A DNA stretch of 64,000 bases, taken from contig NZ_WQMS01000006.1 in assembly GCF_009753715.1 (NCBI RefSeq), positions 248,001-312,000 of the forward strand, written 5' to 3'. This DNA is from Sphingomonas horti. Its GTDB lineage: Bacteria; Pseudomonadota; Alphaproteobacteria; Sphingomonadales; Sphingomonadaceae. Numbering within the stretch: the stretch's first letter is position 1; each line of letters starts with the position of its first letter. Under the pieces are notes generated by a model, which saw only the letters and a program-made list of their open reading frames with translations, searched no databases and was not told the origin of the DNA. The position numbers and the translations under genes are program-made. Positions 1 to 10,461 of this stretch are shown here, one piece after another.

Positions 1-1497
<1,497 letters not shown>

Positions 1498-1608
1498 GAA
1501 AACCTTGGCAAATGAAGCGGGGCACTCGCCGCAGCAGCGCGGGTCGGCGCCATGTAGCGATCGAATCGGCGCTTGACGAGAGGCGGCGATTGGAGTGGCG
1601 CGTGGGCG

Positions 1609-1875
1609 ATGGACCTGGACGCGCTGCTCGAGCATTATTTCGGCCCCGGCGACCTGGAGGCGATGCCGTCCGCTGTCCTCGCTGAGGGGCGCGAGCGGCT
1701 CACCGTCGATTTTGCCAAGGAGCAGGAGCCCGGGCGCAAATTCGCGCTCTGGGTGCTGATGGAGGCGCTGGGCTTCGCGCCGCTGCCAGCCGAGGCGTTC
1801 CCGAAGAATCCGGTCCTGAAGCGCGCCGCCGACGACTACATCACCGCGTCCGAGCAATTGTCGCTCGACGATTGA
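1609..1875 (+). CDS. Small hypothetical protein (88 aa)
   Basis: Not recognised. An 88-residue acidic soluble protein beginning MDLDALLEHYFGPGD, with an amphipathic helical look and no signal peptide or membrane segment. ATG 1609 has a GGAG about 14 bases upstream, further than ideal; a TTG at 1573 would add 12 residues (TRGGDWSGAWA), which look less like coding sequence. It runs divergently from prfC, and its last 40 bases overlap the 3' end of the opposing cyclodeaminase-like gene. Codon use matches its neighbours, so it is probably real. Confidence 0.65.
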   Translation: MDLDALLEHYFGPGDLEAMPSAVLAEGRERLTVDFAKEQEPGRKFALWVLMEALGFAPLPAEAFPKNPVLKRAADDYITASEQLSLDD

Positions 1876-2339
1876 GCGCCGGCCGTCCCGGCGAGATTGG
1901 CACGGACGATCGCTTCGGCACTGTCGATCAGCAGCCGCGCCGCCAGCAAATCGTTGCGCATGATCGGGGCGACGCTCGCTTCCATCTCCGCCACCAGGGC
2001 CCGCGCGTGAAGCGTGCGTGCGAGCAGGTGCTCGCCGATCTCGACCAGCCGCTCCGCGACGCCGGGCTCATGCGCCACCAGGGCCGCGAAGCAGGCCGCG
2101 TCGCCGTCGCCGTCGCGCAGCGCATCCGCCCGGATCTCGCCGAGCCGGGCGTCGGCGGCGGCAAGCGCCTGCCGCTCGGGGTGATGCTTCAGCGTGATCC
2201 GCGCCGCCTTGCTGGCGCAGGCCACGCCCAGGCCCAGCGCGAGCGCGGCCGCGGCCCCCGATCCCGGCGCCGGCGCGTCGGACGCGGTCGCTTCCAGCAC
2301 TTCGGCCACGGATTGCCATGCGATCGACCCGAACAACAT
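1836..2339 (-). CDS. Cyclodeaminase/cyclohydrolase family protein (FTCD_C-like)
   Basis: Helical protein of 167 residues resembling the C-terminal domain of formiminotransferase-cyclodeaminase, a family that acts on formimino- or methenyl-tetrahydrofolate. The visible signature is near the N-terminus: APAPGSGAAAALALGLG, matching the family's P-x-P-G-G-G-S-A-A-A loop with one Gly changed to Ser, followed by a helix-rich region (ARITLKHHPE, LGEIRADALRDGDGDAACFAALV). It is shorter than typical stand-alone members (about 200 residues). The substrate is inferred from family only. It is convergent with and overlaps the small gene ending at 1875. Confidence 0.7.
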   Translation of the reverse strand: MLFGSIAWQSVAEVLEATASDAPAPGSGAAAALALGLGVACASKAARITLKHHPERQALAAADARLGEIRADALRDGDGDAACFAALVAHEPGVAERLVEIGEHLLARTLHARALVAEMEASVAPIMRNDLLAARLLIDSAEAIVRANLAGTAGAQSSSDNCSDAVM

Positions 2340-2397
2340 CGCCTCCGGTTTTCACCACCCGTTTCGACAACGCGCGTGAAGCCGTTCGGGCGCAACG

Positions 2398-3339
2398 CTA
2401 TTCGCAATCCCGCTTGAAGGGCGCGAACGCGACGCCGGGCCGCGGCGTCTCGTCGACCTGCAGCCGGAAGATGTCGGGCCGCGCATAATGGCCGACGGGG
2501 TCGAAATCATAGCGGGCGCGGATGATCTCGCCGGTGTCGATCTCCGCCGCGACCAGGCCGGCCTCGTTCTCCAGCGGTCCGGCGAGCACGTCGCCCAGGG
2601 GACCCACGATCATGCTGCCGCCGCGGATCAGCGGGCGGTCGGCGGGCCAGCCCTCCGCATCGCGGCCGAGCGCGGCGGGGGAGGGCTGGACCTGGCATGC
2701 GCTGACCACGAAGCAGCGGCCTTCGTGCGCGATGTGCCGCATCGACGCGCGCCACACGTCGCGCTCGTCGACCGTCGGCGCGCACCATATCTCGACGCCT
2801 TTCGCGTACAGGGCGGTGCGGAACAGCGGCATGTGGTTTTCCCAGCAGATCGCCGCGCCGATCCGGCCGGCGCGGCTCTCCACCACCGGCATGGTCGATC
2901 CGTCGCCCTGGCCCCAGATCAGCCGTTCGGTGCCGGTCGGCATCAGCTTGCGGTGCTTGGCGACCAGGCCGCGCTCGGGATCGAGGAACAACGCGGTGCA
3001 ATAGAGCGTCGCGCCCGCCCGCTCGATCACCCCGATGACGATGGTGGCACCCGTGCGGCTGCTGAGCCCTGCCAGGGCCGCCACCTCCGGCCCGTCGAGG
3101 TCGACCGCATTGGCGTGATAGGCGGCAAACGCCTCCCGTCCTTCCGGCATGCGATAGCCGAGCCGCGTGCCGAAATCGGAACCCTTGGGATAGCCGCCGA
3201 GCAGCGCTTCCGGCATCACGACCAGCGCCGCCCCGCTGTCGGCGATCCGCTGCTCGAACGACAGGATCGCGTCCAGCGTCGCGGCCTTGCCGTCGGGATG
3301 AGAGCCGATCTGGAGGGCGGCGACGGTGGTTTCGGTCAT
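2398..3339 (-). CDS. Carbon-nitrogen hydrolase, nitrilase type
   Basis: Predicted nitrilase (nitrile to carboxylate plus ammonia) or a close amidase relative, cytoplasmic, 313 residues, normal for aliphatic/aromatic nitrilases. The catalytic triad is visible: Glu44 in [12 protein letters not shown], Lys131 in [16 protein letters not shown] and Cys165 in [13 protein letters not shown]. The CWENHMP and [10 protein letters not shown] contexts are specific to true nitrilases rather than general amidases. ATG 3339 was chosen because AGGA lies about 10 bases upstream and the preceding codons (RGPNAGTLR) are not family sequence. It lies downstream of the HerA-like ATPase on the same strand, separated by a repeat-filled 150-base gap. 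Substrate unknown. Confidence 0.9.
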   Translation of the reverse strand: MTETTVAALQIGSHPDGKAATLDAILSFEQRIADSGAALVVMPEALLGGYPKGSDFGTRLGYRMPEGREAFAAYHANAVDLDGPEVAALAGLSSRTGATIVIGVIERAGATLYCTALFLDPERGLVAKHRKLMPTGTERLIWGQGDGSTMPVVESRAGRIGAAICWENHMPLFRTALYAKGVEIWCAPTVDERDVWRASMRHIAHEGRCFVVSACQVQPSPAALGRDAEGWPADRPLIRGGSMIVGPLGDVLAGPLENEAGLVAAEIDTGEIIRARYDFDPVGHYARPDIFRLQVDETPRPGVAFAPFKRDCE

Positions 3340-3370
3340 GCGAAGGGTTCCTGCGTTCGGCCCCCGCACG

Positions 3371-3485
3371 CCCGGCTTGCCTGAGCTTGTCGAAGGCCTC
3401 TTCTTCTTCTTCTTCTTCTTCTTCTTCTTCTTCGTTCAGCAGAGGAAAGAAGTGAAGGGCTTCGACAGGCTCAGCCAAGCCGGCA
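3371..3485. repeat. Inverted REP-type repeat enclosing a (TTC)11 microsatellite
   Basis: Two inverted arms of a palindromic intergenic repeat flank the spacer: ctgagcttgtcgaaggcc near 3381-3398 and its near complement ggcttcgacaggctcag near 3457-3473, with the flanks cggcttg/caagccgg extending the pairing. Between them is an uninterrupted TTC trinucleotide run at 3401-3433 (11 units; GAA on the minus strand). It sits between the ATPase gene and the nitrilase gene, both minus strand, so it would be transcribed if they are co-transcribed. Confidence 0.85.
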
Positions 3486-3492
3486 TTTCGCT

Positions 3493-4923
3493 TTAAGCCG
3501 CCCGCCCCGCCTCGGTCGCGGCGCTGGTCCAGCCGAGATGCGGCAGCGCGATCGAGCGGCCGCCGGCCAGGTCGGTGCGGATCACGATCACGCCGCGCTC
3601 CTCCATATGGCCGAGCATCCGCTTGACGCGGCCGATCGACGCGGTGCCGTACAGCCGCGCCAGCTCCGCCTCTTCGGGGCAGGGTGCGCTGTCCCGTGCG
3701 GCCCGTGCGAGTGCCATGAACGGCGCCAGCATTTCCTCGGGCAGCGCGGCGGCGAGGGCCAGCGGCTCCGCCCAGCCGTCTTCCCCGTCGATGCCGGCCA
3801 GCGCGAGCGCGAACAGGCGCCGGAAATCGGCCAGCGGGGGCACCGGCGCGATTCCGGCCATCCGGCAGCCGACCGTGAATTCCTGGTACAGCGCGGGCGC
3901 CGGCTGCCCGCTGAAGCCCCCGGCCAGCCCGGACAGGATCGCCCCGATTCGCGCCGCGCGCTCTCCCTCGTCCAGCGACGGCAGGTCCGGCACCGGCGGC
4001 GGCGTCTCGATCGCGCGGATCAGCTCGGCCGGGCGCGGCGGCGGAGCGGGCGGCGCGACAATCTCGCGCGGCGCCGGCTCCAGGTTCAGCAGCAGATCGG
4101 CGCCCGCATCCGCACCCGGCAGCGGCAGCAGCACCGGCGCCGCGTTGTTTGTCCCCGTCTTCACCGCGCCCACCCGCACCAGCACGGGCCGCCGCGCGAT
4201 CGCCGGGCCGAGGCCCAGGAATTGCCCGCGCTCCAGATCGCGGATCGCTTCGGCCTGGCGGCGTTCCATGCCGAGCAGGTCGGCCGCGCGCAGCATGTCG
4301 ATGTCCAGGAAGGTCCGGCCCATCAGGAAGTTGGACGCCTCGGCCGCGACGTTCTTGGCGAGCTTCGCCAGCCGCTGCGTCGCGATCACGCCGGCCAGGC
4401 CGCGCTTGCGCCCCCGGCACATCAGGTTGGTCATCGCCGACAGCGAGGCCTTCCGCGCGTCGTCCGCCACTTCGCCGGCGGCGGCGGGCGCGAACAATTG
4501 CGCCTCGTCGACGACCACGAGCGCCGGAAACCAATGCTCGCGCGGGGCATCGAACAGCGCGTTCAGGAACACCGCCGCGCACCGCATCTGGTCGTCGATC
4601 TCAAGGCCCTCGAGGCTCAGCACGGCCGACGCGCGGTGCTCGCGAATGCGCGCGCCGATCGTCGCGACTTCGCCCAGCGAATAGGACGCCGCGTCGATTA
4701 CGGTGTGCCCGAACGCGTCGGACAGGGTCACGAAATCGCCCTCGGGATCGATCACCACCTGCTGAACAGTGCCGGCACTGCCTTCCAGCAGCCGCCGCAG
4801 CAGATGCGACTTGCCCGACCCCGAATTGCCCTGGACCAGCAGCCGCGTGGACAGCAGCTCGCCCAGATCCAGCTCGACCGACTGCCCCCGCTCGTTCACT
4901 CCCAGATCGACGCCGACACTCAT
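3493..4923 (-). CDS. HerA/DUF87-type ATP-binding protein
   Basis: P-loop ATPase of 476 residues from the HerA/FtsK-like group. Walker A is GNSGSGKSHLLRRLL near residues 33-47, Walker B is ALVVVDEAQLF near residues 135-145, followed by NLMCRGRKRGLAGVIATQR, a sensor/arginine-finger segment typical of DUF87 helicase-like ATPases. The C-terminal third is proline-rich and then helical, ending in a possible winged-helix-like segment (ASIGRVKRMLGHMEERGVIVI). HerA proteins act on DNA ends with NurA nucleases; no nuclease gene is adjacent, so the partner is unknown. ATG 4923 is preferred over GTG 4941 because the protein then opens MSVGVDLGVNERG. Confidence 0.8.
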   Translation of the reverse strand: MSVGVDLGVNERGQSVELDLGELLSTRLLVQGNSGSGKSHLLRRLLEGSAGTVQQVVIDPEGDFVTLSDAFGHTVIDAASYSLGEVATIGARIREHRASAVLSLEGLEIDDQMRCAAVFLNALFDAPREHWFPALVVVDEAQLFAPAAAGEVADDARKASLSAMTNLMCRGRKRGLAGVIATQRLAKLAKNVAAEASNFLMGRTFLDIDMLRAADLLGMERRQAEAIRDLERGQFLGLGPAIARRPVLVRVGAVKTGTNNAAPVLLPLPGADAGADLLLNLEPAPREIVAPPAPPPRPAELIRAIETPPPVPDLPSLDEGERAARIGAILSGLAGGFSGQPAPALYQEFTVGCRMAGIAPVPPLADFRRLFALALAGIDGEDGWAEPLALAAALPEEMLAPFMALARAARDSAPCPEEAELARLYGTASIGRVKRMLGHMEERGVIVIRTDLAGGRSIALPHLGWTSAATEAGRAA

Positions 4924-5402
4924 CCCCCGCGTTTCGGCCACCGATCCGATTCAGGGCAAGGGCAAGGCGGCAAAAATCTGGGGACAATCGCAACGTGACA
5001 CGCCGGACCAATCATCTCTCCCTTAGGGAGAGGTCGAGTCAGCGCCTGCGCTGACCGGGTGAGGGGTTGGACCTCTCCACGACGTCCTGGCCCCCTCACC
5101 CCGCTCGCGGCGGAGCCGCGAGTCGCCCACTCCCTAGGGAGAGGGGCCGTGATGGGTCGATTGCCGGCGGGACCGCGGCCAGAGAGAAACCGCTGTCCTA
5201 CATCGCGCTGTTCGCAGTATGTTCTCGGCCATGCGAGTCGACCTCCATCCCTGCCGGAACGGTTTGATCGACCCGGTCACTCACAGCCCGCGCATTGATC
5301 GAGCGGATTTTTTCCGCACGCCGAACCTTCCTAACCTTCCGCCCAATTGCGCCCCGGCCCGCGCTGCCCCTATGGTCCCGGGCAAACCGAAAAGGGGATG
5401 TC
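4924..5402. other. 479-base intergenic region, mostly repeat
   Basis: Gap between divergent genes. Its centre (5015-5145) is the large inverted repeat described separately. The remainder (5146-5402) shows no convincing small ORF, tRNA or terminator. A ribosome-binding stretch AAGGGGATG directly precedes the metalloprotease start at 5403. Promoters for both flanking genes presumably lie here, but I cannot place them. Confidence 0.6.
5015..5145. repeat. Large inverted palindromic repeat (BIME-like)
   Basis: The outer ends are near-identical palindromes, ctctcccttagggagagg at 5017-5034 and ctccctagggagagg at 5131-5145. The inner ends gggtgagggg (5058-5067) and cccctcacccc (5092-5102) are complementary. 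The arms also hold small internal hairpins (agcgcctgcgct; ctcgcggcggagccgcgag). The whole 130-base block can fold as one long hairpin, and it resembles mosaic intergenic repeats common in sphingomonads. Confidence 0.8.
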
Positions 5403-7820
5403 ATGACGGGCCGTATCGCCGCGCTGTTGCTTGCCGCCACCATGTTCGCCACGCCCGCGCTGGCGATCGATCCGCCGGCCAAGGTGCTGGAGGGGACGGC
5501 GGCGCAGTCCGGCCTCATCCCGCTGCACGTCGATCGCAAGGCCGGGCGGATCATCGCGACCCTGCCGGCGCCCGACAGCGACGGCGTTTCCGGGCGCTAC
5601 ATCTACACCGCGGCGCTGCAGACCGGCCTCGGCTCGCCGGCTTTGGGGCTCGATTACGCGCTGAACTCGGGGTCGCGGCTGCTGGTGTTCCGCCGCGTCG
5701 GCAAGAAGGTGCTGGCGGAGATCGAGAATCCGCGGTTCCGCGCGGCCGGGGCGGACGCCCATGAGCAGGACGGCGTGCGGCGCTCGTTCGCGACCTCGAC
5801 GATCTGGATGGGCGACGTCGCCGCCGAGCAGCCGGACGGCAGCTTCCTGGTCGACCTGAGCTCGTTCCTCGCGCGCGACGACCTGGGCATCGCCCGCGCG
5901 CTGAAGGAGCAGGACGGCGCCGACTACAAGCTGGTGCCGGAACTGAGCGTCGCCGATCCCAATGCCGCGCGCGACTTCCCCAGGAATGTGGAATTGGCCG
6001 CGCGGCTGACCTTCACCACCGCCAAGCCCGGGCCCGAGGTCGACAATATCGCGCCGGCGACGGGCAATGTCAGCTTCACGGTCCGCCACTCGCTGGTCGC
6101 GCTGCCGGAGCCGGGCTATGTGCCGCGCCGCTTCGACCCGCGCGCGGGCAGCTTCGGGACGCAGGTGGTCGACTTCAACGCGCCGCTGGGCAGCCCGGTC
6201 GTGTACGAGCTGGCGAACCGCTTCCGGCTGGAAAAGACCGATCCGAACGCCGCGCGCTCGCCGGTCAGGCAGCCGATCGTCTTCTACGTCGACAGCGCCG
6301 CGCCGGAGCCGATCCGCACCGCTCTGGTGGAGGGCGTGTCGTGGTGGCGGGAGGCGTTCGACGCGGCCGGCTTCGTCGATGCGTTCAGGGTGGCGGTGCT
6401 GCCCGCCGGCGCCGATCCGCTCGACATCCGCTACAATGTCGTCAACTGGGTCAATCGCGCCAGCCGCGGCTGGTCCTACGGCCAGGCGATCACCGATCCC
6501 CGCACCGGCGAGATCATCAAGGGCAATGTGCTGCTCGGCTCCCTGCGCGTGCGGCAGGACATGATGATCTTCCAGGCCCTGGTCGGCGCCGGGCTGACTG
6601 GGACCGGCGACCCCAACGACCCGATCGCCGCCGCGCTCGCGCGCATCCGCCAGCTCGGCGCGCACGAAGTCGGCCATGCGCTCGGCTTCGCGCACAATTT
6701 CGCCGCCTCGATCGCCGGCCGCTACTCGGTGATGGACTATCCTGCCCCCCGCGTGAAGCTGACCGACGGCAGGATCGACCTTTCCGACGCCTATGGCGCG
6801 GGGGTCGGCCGCTGGGACACATTCGCGGTCCAGTGGCTCTACGGCGCGCGCACCGATGCGGATGCGCAGCCGGTGATGGCGGCGGGGCTGGCCGAGGGCC
6901 TGCGCTTCGTGCCCGACCAGGACGCGCGCGCCGCCGATGCCGCGCACCCGCTCGGCAGCCTGTGGGACGACGGCAGCGATCCGGTCGCGGAGCTCCGCCG
7001 CGTGATGGACGTGCGCCAGGCGGCGGTCGCCCGGTTCGGGCCGGCGGCGCTGAAACCCGGCGATCCGCAATCGCAGCTGCGCCGCGCGTTCGTGCCGATC
7101 TGGCTGCTCCACCGCTATCAGGTCGAAGCGGCGGCGAAGCTGCTCGGCGGCGTCGACTTCAGCTATGCCGTCACCGGCGACGGGCACGCCGAGGCGAAGC
7201 CGGTGTCCGCGGACGACCAGCGCCGCGCCCTCGACGCGCTGCTGGACACGCTCTCGCCCGCCGCGCTGGCGGTCCCGGCCTCGCTTTTGCCGAACCTCTC
7301 GGCCGGCTGGTCGGGCGAGAACGACCGCCAGACCGATATCGAGCTGATGCCGACGGCCGGCGGGCCGGTGTTCGATCCGCTCGCCGCGACCGAGACGGCG
7401 GCGGCGGTGACGCTGACCGACCTGCTCGCGCCGACTCGGCTGAACCGGCTGGAGATCCAGAACCAGGCCGATCCGGCGGTGCCGTCCGCGCACGAAGTGG
7501 TCGACCGGCTGATCGACCGCGCCTTCACTTTCCCCCGCGACGAGCCCGGCGCGGCCGTGCAGCGCCGGATCGCGACCACCGCCGTCCTCTGGCTCGCCCG
7601 CACGCAGCGCGACGGTGCGCTGTCGCCCACGGTGGCGCTGGCGCTGTCGGAGCGGCTCAACCGGCTCGGCACGGGCCTGGCGAAGACGAGCGGCAGCGGC
7701 GTGCAGGCGGACTGGAGCCGCGGCCTCGGCCGGCTGCTGCTTGACCGCGACGCGCTGACTGCGGCCCTTGCGGACAAGCGCCGCCTTCCCAAAGTACCGC
7801 CGGGCATGCCGATCGGATGA
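5403..7820 (+). CDS. Secreted zinc-dependent metalloprotease (DUF5117/DUF4953-type)
   Basis: Large metzincin-like protease of 805 residues. An N-terminal signal peptide (MTGRIAALLLAATMFATPALA) directs export. The zinc site HEVGHALGFAHNF is at residues 421-433 (HExxHxxGxxH), followed by a downstream Met-turn-like SVMDYPAPR. The N-terminal half, with YIYTAALQTGLGSPALGLD and RRFDPRAGSFG, matches the arrangement of DUF5117/DUF5118 proteins, and the C-terminal part corresponds to the DUF4953 region. ATG 5403 is supported by the upstream AAGGGGATG and the signal peptide. It is followed after 7 bases by the quinone oxidoreductase gene, so the two may be co-transcribed. Target proteins unknown. Confidence 0.9.
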   Translation: MTGRIAALLLAATMFATPALAIDPPAKVLEGTAAQSGLIPLHVDRKAGRIIATLPAPDSDGVSGRYIYTAALQTGLGSPALGLDYALNSGSRLLVFRRVGKKVLAEIENPRFRAAGADAHEQDGVRRSFATSTIWMGDVAAEQPDGSFLVDLSSFLARDDLGIARALKEQDGADYKLVPELSVADPNAARDFPRNVELAARLTFTTAKPGPEVDNIAPATGNVSFTVRHSLVALPEPGYVPRRFDPRAGSFGTQVVDFNAPLGSPVVYELANRFRLEKTDPNAARSPVRQPIVFYVDSAAPEPIRTALVEGVSWWREAFDAAGFVDAFRVAVLPAGADPLDIRYNVVNWVNRASRGWSYGQAITDPRTGEIIKGNVLLGSLRVRQDMMIFQALVGAGLTGTGDPNDPIAAALARIRQLGAHEVGHALGFAHNFAASIAGRYSVMDYPAPRVKLTDGRIDLSDAYGAGVGRWDTFAVQWLYGARTDADAQPVMAAGLAEGLRFVPDQDARAADAAHPLGSLWDDGSDPVAELRRVMDVRQAAVARFGPAALKPGDPQSQLRRAFVPIWLLHRYQVEAAAKLLGGVDFSYAVTGDGHAEAKPVSADDQRRALDALLDTLSPAALAVPASLLPNLSAGWSGENDRQTDIELMPTAGGPVFDPLAATETAAAVTLTDLLAPTRLNRLEIQNQADPAVPSAHEVVDRLIDRAFTFPRDEPGAAVQRRIATTAVLWLARTQRDGALSPTVALALSERLNRLGTGLAKTSGSGVQADWSRGLGRLLLDRDALTAALADKRRLPKVPPGMPIG

Positions 7821-7827
7821 GGTGACC

Positions 7828-8802
7828 ATGGCACGGACAGCGCGCATCGAGCGGACCGGTGGTCCGGACGTGATCGAATGGACGGACGTCGAGCTGCCGC
7901 CGCCCGGCCCCGGCGAAGTGCGGATGCGCAACACCGCCGTCGGCCTGAACTATATCGACACCTATCATCGCGGCGGCGTCTATCCGGTCGAGCTGCCCGC
8001 CCCGCTGGGCCTGGAGGCTGCCGGCGTGGTCGAGGCGGTGGGAGAGGGCGTGACCGAATGGAAGCCGGGCGACCGGGTCGGCACCTATGGCCCGCTGCGC
8101 GGCGCCTATGCGACCGAGCGCAACCTGCCTGCCGCCAGCCTGCTGCCGATCCCCGACGACATTCCCGACGAGATCGCCGCCGCCGCGCTGCTGAAGGGCT
8201 GCACCGCCGAGTTCCTGGTCGAGCGTTGCGCGAAGGTGGAGGCGGGCTGGCCGGTGCTGGTCCACGCCGCGGCCGGCGGCGTCGGGCTGATCCTGGTCCA
8301 GTGGCTGAAGGCGGTGGGCGCCCGCGTGATCGGCACCGTCTCGACGGAGGAGAAGGCCGCCGCTGCGCGCCAGGCCGGCGCCGACGAGATCATCCTCTAC
8401 ACGCGCGAGGACACCGCTGCCGGCGTCCGCGCGCTGACCGGCGGCGAGGGTGCGCGCGTCACGTTCGACGGCGTCGGCATGGCGACGTGGGAAGCCTCGC
8501 TCGGCGCGACCGCGCGGCGGGGATTGATCGTCAGCTACGGCAATGCCGGCGGCCCCGTGACCGGCGTCAATCTGGGCGTACTGGCGCAAAGCGGGTCGCT
8601 GTTCGTCAGCCGGCCGACCCTGTTCGACTATTATGCGAAGCCCGATGACCGCCGCGCCGGCGTCGCCCGGCTCTGGGCGATGATCCGCGCGGGAAAGGTC
8701 TCGATCACCATCGGCCAGCGCTATCCGCTCGAACAGGCCGCGCAGGCGCATTGCGATATCGAGGCACGGCGGACCAGCGGCTCGACCGTGCTGCTGCCTT
8801 AG
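7828..8802 (+). CDS. NADPH:quinone oxidoreductase, zeta-crystallin/QOR type
   Basis: Medium-chain dehydrogenase/reductase of 324 residues with a GroES-like N-terminus and Rossmann C-terminus. Seen: GLNYIDTYHRGGVYPVELP, the family signature for zinc-free quinone oxidoreductases; LVHAAAGGVGLILVQWLKA, the NADPH-binding AAxGGVG loop; and SRPTLFDY near the C-terminus, also typical of QOR. It probably performs one-electron quinone reduction with NADPH in the cytoplasm. ATG 7828 follows GAGGTGACC and sits 7 bases after the metalloprotease stop. Confidence 0.92.
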   Translation: MARTARIERTGGPDVIEWTDVELPPPGPGEVRMRNTAVGLNYIDTYHRGGVYPVELPAPLGLEAAGVVEAVGEGVTEWKPGDRVGTYGPLRGAYATERNLPAASLLPIPDDIPDEIAAAALLKGCTAEFLVERCAKVEAGWPVLVHAAAGGVGLILVQWLKAVGARVIGTVSTEEKAAAARQAGADEIILYTREDTAAGVRALTGGEGARVTFDGVGMATWEASLGATARRGLIVSYGNAGGPVTGVNLGVLAQSGSLFVSRPTLFDYYAKPDDRRAGVARLWAMIRAGKVSITIGQRYPLEQAAQAHCDIEARRTSGSTVLLP

Positions 8803-9848
8803 CCTTCGCCGGAAAAGTGGATCGGCGGCGCGATATGGTGGGCGCCGTCCCGCTCCACCCACAGGCCGCGCTCCGCGACGTGCGGCTGGTCGAGCGCCTC
8901 GCGGAAATCGAGCACCGGCGCGAAGGCGACGTCCTGGTCCGCGAACCAACGCGTCCATTCGTCGCGCGTCCGGGACGCGAAGGTCTCGCGCAGGAAGGCG
9001 GTGAGCGGCGCCTGCGCCTCGCCCGCGGCCATGGCGCCGAGCGGGATCAGGTCCGGCCGGCCCAGCGCGGTCAGCAGGTTCGCGACGAACTTCTCCTCGC
9101 GCCCGCCGAGCACGACATGGCGGCCATCGGCGGCGCGATAGATATTGTAGAATGCGGCCCCGCCGAGCGATCGCTGATCCTCCGAGCGCGGGCTGTCGTC
9201 GCCCATGATCGCGCTGCCGGCGGTATGCGCGCACCAGGGCAGCAGGCTGTCGAGCATCGCGATGTCGAGATAGTCGCCGCGCCCGGTCCGCTCGCGCCCG
9301 ATCAGGGCCATCAGCACGCCCGACAATGCCGTCAGCCCGGCGGCAAGATCGGCCGCGGCGACGCCCGGCACCACCGGCTCCCCGCCCGGCGCGTTGTTGA
9401 CCGACAGGAAGCCGGCCCGCGCCTGCACCGCCAGGTCATGCGCCGGATCGCCGGCAAGCGGGCCGTGCTTCCCGAACGCCGAGATCGAACAATAGACGAT
9501 CCGCCGGTTGCGTGCCGCGACCGCGTCATAGCCGAAGCCCAGCCGCTCGATCGCGCCCGGGCGAAAGCTCTCTACGAACACGTCCGCGCGCTCGATCTCG
9601 TCCCACAGCCGCGCCTTGCCCGCGTCCGTCTTCAGATCGAGTGCCACGCACTGCTTGCCGCGATTGAGGTTGCGGAACCAGACCGACTCGCCTGCCTCGA
9701 ACGGTCCCATCGCCCGCGCCGGATCGCCGCCCGGCGGCTCGATCTTCAGCACCTCCGCTCCCTGGTCCGCCATCATCAGGGTCATCATCGGGCCGGGCAG
9801 GAAAAGGGTCAGGTCGACCACCCGCATGCCGGAGAGCTTGCCTTCCAT
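8799..9848 (-). CDS. CaiB/BaiF family (class III) CoA-transferase
   Basis: Transfers CoA between carboxylic acids through an aspartyl-CoA intermediate; 349 residues. Seen: MRVVDLTLFLPGPMMTLMMADQGAEVLKIEPPGGD at the N-terminus; RGKQCVALDLKTDAGKARL; and the catalytic Asp138 in GDPAHDLAVQARAG. ATG 9848 starts 19 bases after the MaoC gene, so the two form a likely operon. The C-terminus overlaps the end of the convergent quinone oxidoreductase by 4 bases. The pairing with a MaoC hydratase suggests metabolism of a branched or dicarboxylic acyl-CoA (mesaconyl/citramalyl type), which is inference. Confidence 0.92.
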   Translation of the reverse strand: MEGKLSGMRVVDLTLFLPGPMMTLMMADQGAEVLKIEPPGGDPARAMGPFEAGESVWFRNLNRGKQCVALDLKTDAGKARLWDEIERADVFVESFRPGAIERLGFGYDAVAARNRRIVYCSISAFGKHGPLAGDPAHDLAVQARAGFLSVNNAPGGEPVVPGVAAADLAAGLTALSGVLMALIGRERTGRGDYLDIAMLDSLLPWCAHTAGSAIMGDDSPRSEDQRSLGGAAFYNIYRAADGRHVVLGGREEKFVANLLTALGRPDLIPLGAMAAGEAQAPLTAFLRETFASRTRDEWTRWFADQDVAFAPVLDFREALDQPHVAERGLWVERDGAHHIAPPIHFSGEG

Positions 9849-9867
9849 CAGCCGCAACGCTCCGCCA

Positions 9868-10377
9868 TCAATCGTCGGCCGGGCCGAAGCCGCGCTTCCA
9901 GACCAGGACCGTGCGGCCGAAGGTGCAGACCACCTCGCCATGCTGGTTCCTGCCGGTGGTGCGGACCGTCACCACGCCTTGCTCGGGCCGGGACTTGCTC
10001 TCCCGCTTCTCCAGCACCTCGCTCTCGGCATAGAGCGTGTCGCCGGGGAATAGCGGGTGGGTCAGGCGGATGTCGGTCCAGCCCAGGTTCGCGACCGCCT
10101 TCTGGCTGACGTCCGACACCGACATGCCGACCATCAGCGCGACCGTGAACGGCGAGCAGACCAGCGGCCGCCCGAACTCGGTCTTCTTCGCATATTCATA
10201 GTCGAAATGGGTCGGGTGCGTGTTCATCGTCAGCAGCGTGAACCACACATTGTCGGCATCGGTGATGGTGCGGCCCGGCCGGTGCTCGTACACGTCGCCG
10301 ACCGTGAAGTCCTCGTAATAGCGACCGAACGTCTCGCGATAGCGGCCCGGCGCCACTTTGATCACACCGTCTCGCAT
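9868..10377 (-). CDS. MaoC family dehydratase
   Basis: Hotdog-fold (R)-specific hydratase of 169 residues. The body shows YYEDFTVGDVYEHRPGRTITDADNVWFTLLTMNTHPTHFD, with the MaoC catalytic Asp and His in DNVWFT and NTHPTHFD, and later TVRTTGRNQHGEVVCTFGRTVLVWKR, typical of mesaconyl-CoA hydratase-like MaoC proteins. ATG 10377 has GGGAG about 6 bases upstream; the longer possible N-terminus (GAGALSLSARTSG) is not family-like. First gene of a likely two-gene unit with the CoA-transferase. Confidence 0.9.
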   Translation of the reverse strand: MRDGVIKVAPGRYRETFGRYYEDFTVGDVYEHRPGRTITDADNVWFTLLTMNTHPTHFDYEYAKKTEFGRPLVCSPFTVALMVGMSVSDVSQKAVANLGWTDIRLTHPLFPGDTLYAESEVLEKRESKSRPEQGVVTVRTTGRNQHGEVVCTFGRTVLVWKRGFGPADD

Positions 10378-10461
10378 CCGCACTCTCCCGCTTGTCCTTG
10401 CCGACAAGCTGAGTGCGCCAGCGCCGCGCATCTGAAAAGCGGCAAGTGCGTCAGCGGGGGA

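Noticed and set aside
2507-4582. Minus-strand open frame containing a poly-Glu run
   Set aside because: The run is only the translated (GAA)11 microsatellite; both halves are out-of-frame readings of the nitrilase and ATPase genes.
5370-7934. 854-residue minus-strand open frame opposite the metalloprotease
   Set aside because: Antisense shadow with no family features; the plus strand has a signal peptide and zinc site.
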